Part shown: positions 55,636-64,000 of the stretch, in pieces
Layout: each line of letters begins with the position of its first letter
Numbering within the stretch: the first letter of the stretch is position 1
Assembly (NCBI GenBank): GCA_942486035.1
Contig: CALNXK010000109.1
Location: forward strand, 235,001 to 299,000
Source of the DNA: Porites lobata
Lineage: Eukaryota > Cnidaria > Anthozoa > Scleractinia > Poritidae
Direction of reading: 5' to 3'
Length of the DNA: 64,000 nt
Notes under the pieces: model-generated
Database searches by the model: none
What the model was told of the DNA's origin: nothing
Seen by the model: only the letters and a program-made list of their open reading frames with translations
Program-made: the position numbers and the translations under genes

Positions 55636-58600
55636 ATGGACAATCAGACAACTTTCTCTGGTAGGTCATAGCATTAAATGAAGTCTGAAGTTGGTTGAAG
55701 GCTAGTGTCGATCAAATACTGTCACGGATTTATCGCGTGAAATATACTCCTCATTTGTTAGTTATCTGTATTGTGTAGCGAGCATGATGTAATGAAGTTT
55801 ACAGGTAAAAGACAATAAGAAAAGAGCCATAAAGTCAAAAACAATACGAACAAATTTATAATAACTTTACCAGACAAAAATTATCATTGAGTTTCAATAG
55901 CATTCGCATGGATAGACTGTATGTTTAGCCTAGAAATTTGAGTTGCTCTTTTCCTGGGATTGGTCAGAATAATGCTGTTATCTAATACAGAACTGATTTT
56001 TTACGTAGTTAGATTAACTGAGCTGAACAGAACGCCACTAAACACAAGAAATTAGCATTAATATATCAATAAGTAGATATGATAATACGTACTAGATTAC
56101 TCGAACCTTTGAGATAATATTTGTTATTCAAATGAAAAATCCTGAATAAGATAGGTGTCCTTTTAAATGTCTTTAAGTGACATATGAAAAAGAAAATACT
56201 GCATGATAAATTCATAACGTCGGTTATTTAAACGAAATCTAACTTAGGCCACGGTTTAAGAAATAATTGGACCTCTAGATTTCTTTCTTAGTGGGTTAGT
56301 TAAAAAAAAAAAGTAAGCGCTTTTCCAGCCTAGGCTATAATGGTTTATTAAAATTGTTCACGATTTTAAATGGTGTTTATAGATAAAAGCGTGGGCAAAC
56401 TGAAAGTGGTATTAATAAAAAGCGGTTTTTAAACATGGGCTACTAGGAACTCCTTTTAAATAACTGCTTGGCCCATACATACAGCTCAAAAGGTGAATTA
56501 TCACCTTGGCCAATTTATCTTTCACTCGGTCGAACGCCTGCGATAATCAGTTTACTTCTATAAAAGTTTCCTTTTTGTGCGCATTTTTGTGAAAATAATG
56601 ACTCAACGTCGTTCTTATCCGAATATCAAAGTACATTATAAGTTCCATAATAAACGAGCTCTAATTAAACCTTAACTTAGCTTGGGCAGCTGCTACATAA
56701 CTAAAAGGTTTTCATTTTTTTGTTCCGTAAGTTAAGGAGCAAAAGAAGATATATATTAGTTTTTCATCTGCGTCATCCTTTTGACAGGCAAGTAGGAAAG
56801 AAGTACAAATATTCCAATAAAAACAGAGGACAACGTATAGAAAAATGAAGAATGTCTACCTGGGCAGACATAGACAGTCATAAACAGTGGATTCCTAATC
56901 TTGTTAACAATTAAGAGAAGAAAGTTTTGGCTATCGAAGTTCTTCAACCTCAGACAACTGTGCGCCTCCCAACTTCTTGAAATCTGGATATGAGATGAGA
57001 CACTTTGTCTTGTGTTACATGAGCCACTTGTTTCAGCGTTCTACCTGCGCCACCATCCATATGCATATAATACTTAACAATTATTCCACGAGTGCGCGTT
57101 GGATATGAGATGGTAGTTAACCAATGAGGCGCGTAGCGCCGAGTTGGCTATAATTATCTCATATCCAATAAGCGCGAGTAGAATAATTGTTAAGTATTAT
57201 GTGCATATGGGTGAAGGCGCAGGTAGAACGCTGAGACAAGTGGCTCATGTAACACAAGACAAAGTGTCTCATATCATATCAGAAGTTGGGAGGAGAAATC
57301 GAGAATTCGTCCCAATTTTATTTGTAAAAACAACTGATTTTCAGCCTGTTTTTATAATATTGAGCATGGTATAATGGCTCATATCCGGCAGCTCTGAATA
57401 CATGCGTATCTCATGATGTTGGCGTGGCCAATCAGTGGTACAATGAAAATGGGATGTTAGTTAATGAAAGCAAGCACCAGTGTCTAATCCTCGGTGGTAC
57501 GGAGTATGGTTTTTTCTTCCCAGTAAAGGAGATTTTTGGAATGGAAATAGATAATGAACTGAATTTTTCTAAACATATATCAAATGTATGCAAAAAGATT
57601 AATAATCAATTTAATGTTATGTTGCGCTTTCGAAAACTCATACGCAGGGAAATCTTATTCAAACTTTACAAAGCGTATATTTTACCTCATTTTTATTATT
57701 GCTCCTCTGTCTGGCACTTTTGTGGAGCGCGCGATGCGGATAAGCTTGAAGCTTTAAATAAAAGAATACTTAGATTTATACTTGGAGATTACTCGTCTCC
57801 ATACAACACTCTTCTCTCAAAAGTCAGCTCTACTTCGTTGTGTAACAAACGCATTCAAAATTTCCTCATTCTGTTATATAAGAGTTTGTTTTTCACTCAT
57901 TTTCCTACTTATATGGAGAATGTGTTTTGACTCCGGTCCTCTTTCTATGATCTTCGTGGCAACTACATTCTTTCACTATACTAAGTAAACCTAAAACAAC
58001 TACCTATGGTCTTAACTCCTTTTCTTACTTTTCAGCTAAGCAGTGGAATGCACTGCTGGACTTTTTTAGTACCAGTTTTTTCGCAGACTTTAAGACCAAA
58101 ATACAGGATGTTACCTTCATATAGATTCTTTTTGCCTGACATACTTAAACTTAAAACTGTGAATTGTAAATAATATATATATTTTTTATGTGCTTATTAT
58201 TATTAATATTATTTTATTATTATAACTTATAATGCATTTAATGTATATATATATATATTTCTATATTATTTTCAAGTAGTGTCAGCTCGAAGATATTAGC
58301 TTGTTAGCTACTCTAAAATTCGACTATAAATAAAGCGAGTTTATATAGAGAATACTTCATGGAAAGTGCTGGCGTACGGTATTTACGCACGAGTTGTTGA
58401 CGTATCAGAAATCGAACGAGTGAGCGCAGCGAACGAGTAAGATTTCTGATACAAAAACAACGAGTGCGTAAATACCGTACAAAGCACTTTCCATGTGGTA
58501 TTGTGTTTATTATATACATACTGAGTCATTCATCATTTTGCGGGCCTTTTTATTTTAAATCTTTCAAAAATGCTAAAATTTGCCGCTACACACTTACCGC

Positions 58601-61600
58601 AAAATGACAACGAAAACGAAGTATCAGCTTTTTAGTAAAAACGTTTGTTAAAAACATAAATGACGGTGAGGATATGAGGTTTAATCCAAGAACTATAAGT
58701 AATCTTAACTGTTTGTTTTCAATACACAATTGAAAATGAGTGAATTTAAGTAAAATGGCCGGTTTCAATATAAGCTTAAGCTTAAATGAAAGGCAAAGTA
58801 GCTCCGACAAAAAGCACAACAAAAGCTTACGTCTCGTTCTGTTAATCCCTTTCCGCTGTTGTTTCACCGGCTCTCTACCGTATTTTTTTATCGACAGTGA
58901 AACAAACGAAACTATTCCACTCCATTTCCGAAATGTTTTTCACTTTTTTAGCGAGAAAAACTCCTTGAGTAAAACTTTTCTCGTTGATAAATGTGTGCGA
59001 AGCGGCGCTGCAAGCTGCAATAAAGGGCGGGAATTTTGGCGCGAAACTCCTACACCTCTGTGGCTTCTGATTGGACGTATCATTTTTCTCACACGTGAAA
59101 AAACATCGTTCGCGATTCTGATTGGACGTATCGTTTTTTTCACGTGTGAAAACCATCGTTCGCTCCTCTGATTGGCTATAACTAATTTGCGTACGAAAAT
59201 TTACGACATAGCTTTTTGGTGAGTATTTCTCAGTATGTATATAATAAGTTATGTTATATGCAATGTTATAAAATAACTAAGATAGTACGCGCGATCTGAT
59301 TGGTCAAAAACCTATGGTTTATTATACCGGTAAACCCATAGAAAAAAGCACCCGGAACACGAGCCATATACAAAACGGGCTATTGATCTGCAAACAACGA
59401 TTTTAAAAAGAATAAAAAATAGAAAAAGTTTCTTACCCAGCCCTTCTTAATATTAAAAAGTGTTGTTTTCCACATTTTATTACAGAGCACCACAATTTGC
59501 TACTGCCATAGCTTTAAAAGTTATAAAGTACAAAGCTGGAAAGCAGTTTATATTTCACAACGATGCCAAATTGCAGAGAAAGACAACAACTGTGTGAATT
59601 TCTGGTGTAGAAGGTCTTTAGGAAAGCTTAACCATGTGCCAACCAGCAACAAAACGGATAGTTTTAGCATTCGTGATTTATTTTACGTCAAAATTAAATT
59701 CCCCAATGAAAAAAATTATTCCGAAATTAAGAGATATCTGACCAAGTTATGGTACAAAATCGGCCGCTGAACGGCCGCTGCAGATTGTAAACAAGCTGTA
59801 AACGATGATGAAAGATGTCAGAGTGTCGCGCTGGTTTTTTTCCAACATTTGCACAAATTATTCGGTGATATGGATGCCATAACCTACTTCAAACCACCTG
59901 ACTTTACAAATCGACAAATATTAACGCTAATATGTGGCTACGGCAAAGAAACCTTTCTCCAAATTCAGAGCTACCACTGACATATTTCCATCCGTCGCTC
60001 TACATACATACGTTACATGCGACAACTTCGCAAATGCAGCTACGTCGTTACCGCAACATTTCTTGATCACGATAAAGTGCAGAAAACACATCTTAAACCA
60101 CTGCAGCTTTTAAAAAGTGAATGAAGTCCTCCATTACAACAGCTGTCAGTTTCGTCTGTAAGCACGAAATGTTTACGGATCGACTCAACAAAATACAGCT
60201 GCGTACAGTTTGATGTTCAATTTTCTACTTCTGTAGTGAACAAACTTCATTGTACCTTCGCATGAATATGTGTTGACTTTTCCTGAAAAACAGCTTTCAT
60301 AAGTTATCATGTAATGAGTGCAAAAACTCTTGTTTTGAAGGCCTGCTGTTTGTTGTTTGACTCAGGTTTGACTGAACTGAGTTTTGAGAAAGTTCGGCGC
60401 TTTTAAATCGTGAGTCATGATTGGCTTATGGTGACTTTAGAGAGAAGACATGGCTTGATCACGGTACTAAAACCACATTTTTTACCTAAAAGGCTCAGTT
60501 CTACTAAAAGTTATTTTATAAAAGCAATAGATCACACTTTCTATGGGTTTACCGGCGTGATAACCCACTTGGGATGTTGGGAGAACACTCGAAAAGCTTG
60601 TAAATCACTCGCCTTCGGCTCGTGATTTACAAGCTTTTCTCGTGTTCTCCCAACATCCCGCGTGGGTTATCACGCCGGTAAACCCGTAGAAAGTGTGGTC
60701 TATTGCTTAAATGGCTAAGCCAATGGATGATTCAGTTTTTAATAAAGCAGATTATTTAATGACAAAAATCATGAAGGATACTTAGTTTATGCGTAAACTA
60801 AGCAGCCTCTGTGATGCTGAAATGTGGTATGAAGCGAGCAACTAGGTTTTCTACCAAATACCGTAAACTGCCGCTTACAAGTCCTGGACTTATACATCTT
60901 CGTAAGGGGTTTAGGAAGGCTTATAAACAGAGGGGCTTATATCCAAGGGGGCTTATAACAGAAATAGAAAAAGCACTTCGAAGAAAGCCGTAGCAGTTCT
61001 CATCAAAATACGATTAGTATTCACTGTAGCCTGCGTAGCAAGCGTTTCCGTTTGGTTTCGGAGCAAAGAAAGACCGAGGAGCGGGATTTTTGGTTTTGAC
61101 CGCGCGAAAAATGGACTTTGCGCGGTCTTGGTCTCTCGTTCCTCGTTCTCTGCTCCGAAACCGCACGGAAACGCTTGCTTTAATTACAGGTCGATGGGCC
61201 TATAACTAGGGGAGCGGTGCTTATTAGTGCCGGACTTATAAGCGACGGTTTATTAAAGGTTTACTAATTTTAATCTTACCAGGTATCACGAAGAATGGAA
61301 CTGACAGCTCACTCTATTACCAATCAATTGGGGTAGGTCCTCTCATAATCTGGACACTACTTCACAGCTTAATTGCTTTGGCCATTATATTTGCAAACGC
61401 ACTTGTCATCGCTTCCTTCGTCAAAAACGCCAACTTGCGCACGCGTACAAACTATCTCATAACAAGTCTTGCATTGGCGGACTTGCTCGTGGGTCTTGTA
61501 TCTGTACCTGGCTGGCTTGTACTTGTCCACAAAGAACAGGAGCGTGACTCTGCGTGGTACAAAACTGTCATAGAAGCATGGTACGTCTTCGAGATACTCG

Positions 61601-62361
61601 GAGGGGTGGGTTCCATCTTACATCTTATGGCACTGAGTTGGGACAGACTGTGTGCTATTGTCAGGCCGCTCAGGCATCGTTCCTACTCAAAAAGGAAATA
61701 TTCAGTGATCATCTTCCTAACATGGTTTAGCGCTACTCTCGTCTCGGGCCTCTCTGTACCTGGAAACAAAATTACCAAGCGGTTATACAACATGTCTGTG
61801 ATTTGCCTCTGCTTCTTCCTGCCACTCAGCTTGATCTTCGTGGCCCAAGGAATAACTCTGTTCACAATTAAACGCAAAACGTCCAAACTTCACCAAAATA
61901 CGAAGCTCAGAAGAGACATCAGAGCGGCCAAGACCATCGCCATCATGATAGGCCTGTTTTTGATTGGCTGGCTCCCGTTCTTTACGTTGGGTTTAGTGCA
62001 GTTTGCAAGCGGGAACCTGGCTGTTTTACCCGCGCATTCAGTATTTGCAGTTAAACTGCTCCAATACAGTAATTCGCTCTTCAATCCTATACTGTACGGA
62101 CAAAACTTTCCGGAATTTAGGAATGCATACGTGAGGATGTTGTGCTCTGCTAAGTCCAACGATGATAGCTTTCGTTTCGGAGGCAGACGTGTTGTGAACA
62201 GAAAGACTTTTCGAACCACGTTATCCACTTATAAAAGTTATTCTAGTCCTCTGCCCTCAAAATCGCCTCGATCGTCAGGTACATGGAATGAACGGCGAGA
62301 TCAGAGGTCACGTGTACTGCAAAAAGACGATATCTTAGTGTGCATGGTCAGCGGATTGTAA
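55636..62361 (+). CDS. Amine-like class A GPCR, two coding exons (55636-55660, 61283-62361)
   Basis: The main exon has no Met before helix 1 and begins after an acceptor (TAATCTTACCAG, 61271-61282) needing one base to complete its first codon. The 25-nt segment at 55636-55660 has a start Met in good context, a glycosylation site (NQT) and a donor CTCTG|GTAGGT that supplies exactly that one base. Joined length is 367 residues. Motifs (joined numbering): LALADLL with Asp75, Glu112 at position 3.32, DRL at 129-131, GWLPFF with Pro240, and NPILY from 276. There is no Cys at 3.25 and the second extracellular loop is short, as in the receptor at 21137-22171. The shared KLRRDI-AK segment before helix 6 makes them paralogues. 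Glu instead of Asp at the amine-binding site could change ligand choice. The 5.6-kb intron holds a LINE and at least five inverted-repeat elements. The 3' end is complete; the exon 1 assignment is inference at about 0.65. Confidence 0.85.
56966..57293. mobile_element. 328-bp foldback in the receptor intron
   Basis: CCTCCCAACTTCT and AGAAGTTGGGAGG are the ends. Arms of about 150 bp pair with few mismatches, including GCGTTCTACCTGCG against CGCAGGTAGAACGC. The centre is GAGGCGCGTAGCGCCGAGTT. The 76-residue frame inside is not a gene. Confidence 0.85.
57300..58265 (+). mobile_element. 5'-truncated LINE, reverse transcriptase C-terminal part
   Basis: The frame from about 57375 to 57930 reads NGMLVNESKHQCLILGGTEY, GMEIDNELNFSKHI, CKKINNQF and KLYKAYILPHFYYCSSVWHF, the region after the YxDD box of a CR1-like LINE. 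Past the stop at 57930, a +1 shift continues to SAKQWNALLDFF and FADFKTKIQD near 58100, so one frameshift or stop has broken it. An AT-rich 3' UTR with (TA)n near 58243-58258 ends it. It sits in the receptor intron in the same orientation as the gene. Confidence 0.8.
58358..58495. repeat. 138-bp foldback with 60-bp arms
   Basis: CATGGAAAGTGCTGGCGTAC pairs with the inverse ending GCACTTTCCATG. The arms continue through TATTTACGCACGAGTTGTT and ATCAGAAATC. The centre is GAACGAGTGAGCGCAGCGAA. Confidence 0.85.
58507..59247. mobile_element. Possible larger element bounded by TTATTATATACATACTGAG
   Basis: The 19-bp ends at 58507-58525 and 59229-59247 are exact inverses. The interior is non-coding and includes a minisatellite. 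This could be one 741-bp element or two ends of neighbouring elements. Confidence 0.5.
59067..59173. repeat. Two-unit 50-bp minisatellite with CACGTG-type sites
   Basis: Units at 59067-59117 and 59118-59167, plus a partial third, begin CTGATTGGACGTATC. Each carries an inverted CCAAT box (ATTGG) and a near-palindrome TCACACGTGA or TCACGTGTGA. Confidence 0.75.
59248..60521. other. Intron sequence, nothing recognised
   Basis: Inside the 5.6-kb receptor intron. TTATACCGGTAAACCCATAG at 59319-59340 is related to the foldback arms at 60545 and 60680; nothing else is bounded. Confidence 0.4.
60522..60708. repeat. 187-bp near-perfect palindrome
   Basis: AAGCAATAGATCACACTTTC pairs with GAAAGTGTGGTCTATTGCTT. 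Arms of about 85 bp meet at ACTCGCCTTCGGCTCGTGA. Only a handful of mismatches (for example GATCACAC/GTGTGGTC) are present. No TSD found. The open frame at 60410-60625 crosses it and is not a gene. Confidence 0.88.
60860..61254. mobile_element. MITE, GCTTATAAGCCC family, copy 2
   Basis: Ends CCGTAAACTGCCGCTTACAA and GACTTATAAGCGACGG are inverted. It shares ordered blocks with the copy at 23557-23890 and is interrupted by a foldback at 61037-61179. It ends 28 bp before the receptor exon acceptor. Confidence 0.7.
61037..61179. mobile_element. Foldback nested in the previous MITE
   Basis: AGCAAGCGTTTCCGTTTGGT and CCGCACGGAAACGCTTGCT are the ends. The inner GACCGCGCGAAAAATGGA...TTTGCGCGGTC also pairs. 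The preceding GTAGCCTGCGT suggests that the complete left end is longer and the right end is truncated. Confidence 0.8.
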
Positions 62362-63917
62362 CTTGATGGTAACAATTGCATATCACAGCGATTTAAATGA
62401 ATTATTGCAGCACCAATGAGAAGCCCTGGCAGCTTAAAATGACAACGACAACAGTCGGGTGTGAGTGAAAACCTCTCTGTGTACAGCCGATCCCTCCCCT
62501 CTCCTCCCTAACTACTTTTATTGAAGGGAGTCTTTATCATAATTAACGTTAACATTTCTTGGCAGGGAGATCTTATTTAACATCTTTTGAGCTTTTACAA
62601 GTAGGATCTCCCTCTCTGTGTCTCTAATAATAATTTTATTTCAAGTTAGGCGTCAAGATAGATTGCAATGTGATTTAAATCATAATATATAACAATATAT
62701 GGTACCTAATGTTATACACGTACACTATGTATTCCGTTTTTAAGGTCCATTTAAAAATAATTCATGGTGGATATTTGCTTTTAACGACTTTTTAAATTTT
62801 CTATATGAATTTGATTTCTTTAACTAAATCAGCTGGTAAATTATTTCATACTTCTGTTCCTCGATATTTAAGAGAAAATTTTCCACAGTTTGTTTTGCTA
62901 CAATTAATATGTATTGATGAAATCGAGTATTATAAGAATAAATGTTATCGTTTGTTGTAAAATTATTTTTGCAAAACAGTAGTAGTGTACCAAATTGTAA
63001 AACTCACGTGCATTGTGTCCGTTGCCTCCAATATGTCTTATATCTATAGCTAGTTAGGATCGATAAGCCTTATATTAACACTGTCTTTTGGCGCTTCATG
63101 ACATCTTCACAATCTTTTCAAGACGTAAACCTCAGCGCTAAAAGAAATTAAAAAAGTACAATAGGGCAATACAGTAATACTGATTTAAGACAGTTAACTT
63201 AAATGAGGTGTCTGTATCCATTTTCTTTTAAAGAAATCTTTGTTGCTGATGATTTTTTTTCTGTTTCATATTTCGCGATGTTTGGAAGGATTTATTTGCA
63301 CCTACAGTCCCACAAATAAAGTTCTCCAATAATTATAAAATTGTTCAGCGATTGAAGTAAAGGGCAAGCATTTTCCGTCAAAATTCCAAAAAACACATTT
63401 TCTAAGCAGGGGGGCTAGACGAATTCGTTGATTCGGAATAAGGCATCAATATAATTCAAGTTCAATCCAAAACTGCATGTTTAGATTGTGAGCAGTGACA
63501 AAACAAATGGGAAATAATGATAAGCAGTGATAAGGGTTGATTATCAATGAAAGTACATAAATCCAGTAAATCATTTGTTCTAAAACCTATTTTACACAAC
63601 TTTATGTTTGCGAAAGAATTGAGTTGATTACTTTGTACTGGAAGGCTGCAACATACGATTCGACAACGATAGATGGTCGCTGTCTTTGAAACTTAAAGTT
63701 GCTCTTTAACTTTTGAATAATATTGGGCGGTTCAGCTCTTTCTCTGATAAGAAGCGGATAGTAATGTATGGTTCAATTCGACCTGTTACCGTCCCTACAC
63801 CCCGGGATGGGGAATTGTTTGAAGCGGACCTGTTCCGGGGGCAGGGGGGTGGGGCAAATAAAAAATATCTTCTCTTTGCGAAGTACGTGCCATTTCTCGC
63901 GCAGTTTACATGACACT
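62362..63917. other. 3' flank of the receptor, nothing else recognised
   Basis: AATAAA at 63315-63320 is far for a poly(A) signal; closer AT-rich stretches near 62640 are possible. No repeat or gene bounded. Confidence 0.35.
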
Positions 63918-64000
63918 ATGGCTGCCGACCTCAAGACTACGTATTTTGAAGGAAAAACGAAGGAATTTGTCGGAGAGTGGGTGGAGGGGAATAACTTATC
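63918..64000 (+). CDS. Start of an unidentified gene, cut by the window end
   Basis: From an ATG in good context (CTATGG) an open frame of 27 codons runs to the last base. It is acidic/basic mixed (MAADLKTTYFEGKTKE and onward), like the N terminus of a soluble protein. No signal peptide or domain can be read from so short a piece. An overlapping ATG at 63910 in another frame is also open but gives a less protein-like composition. Confidence 0.4.
   Translation, partial: MAADLKTTYFEGKTKEFVGEWVEGNNL

Noticed and set aside
58875..59171. Open frames of 67-143 residues on both strands
   Set aside because: They run through the 50-bp minisatellite and repeat it as peptide; no gene.
61378..61380. 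Start of the receptor at this codon
   Set aside because: The codon is TTG inside helix 1; the frame continues upstream to a splice acceptor at 61282.
1..64000. CRISPR arrays, bacterial operons, phage or plasmid features
   Set aside because: No spaced identical repeats of CRISPR type, no ribosome-binding sites or dense gene packing; the DNA is clearly animal nuclear.

Overview
The window looks like nuclear DNA of an anthozoan cnidarian, most likely a stony coral. The reasons are an AT-rich base composition, sparse genes with spliceosomal introns, class A GPCRs of the cnidarian-expanded amine-like kind, a gene for a ShK-type cysteine-rich peptide, and dense short inverted-repeat transposons. 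The species is inference; no rRNA, organelle or bacterial feature is present.

Genes. Three G protein-coupled receptors are well supported. One is a single-exon neuropeptide-type receptor on the minus strand (11466-12530). One is a single-exon amine-like receptor on the plus strand (21137-22171). One is an amine-like paralogue on the plus strand whose main exon is 61283-62361; I join it by an exact phase match to a 25-nt first coding exon at 55636-55660, across a 5.6-kb intron filled with repeats. A small split gene at 31516-33486 encodes a signal peptide and one six-cysteine ShKT domain; it has no long open frame in any exon. Weaker candidates are a membrane-anchored first exon (14441-14639), a small secreted peptide on the minus strand (47486-47713) and the start of a gene cut by the window end (63918-64000).

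Repeats make up most of the rest. Several can be dated relative to each other because their target-site duplications (TSDs) are intact. At 6989-10905 a 200-bp tandem duplication was hit by a CAGGGGCACCC element. That element was hit by a 3-kb element with 400-bp terminal repeats and a 9-bp TSD, which itself contains a further short element. At 43592-45690 a second CAGGGGCACCC copy was hit by a foldback with 490-bp arms. A LINE at 2404-4215 carries a 458-bp element with a perfect 8-bp TSD. Two foldback families (ends TAGCCTG and CAACCTCGTCCCC) make 9-bp TSDs. There are also four decayed LINE fragments, a Penelope-like tail, tRNA-derived SINEs, Tc1/mariner-like and other TA-flanked elements, and many perfect hairpins.

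No operon-like organisation is expected or seen. The receptors and the secreted cysteine-rich peptide fit neuronal or gland-cell signalling, but nothing in the sequence links them directly. Most long stretches between the genes hold no coding signal that I can defend.
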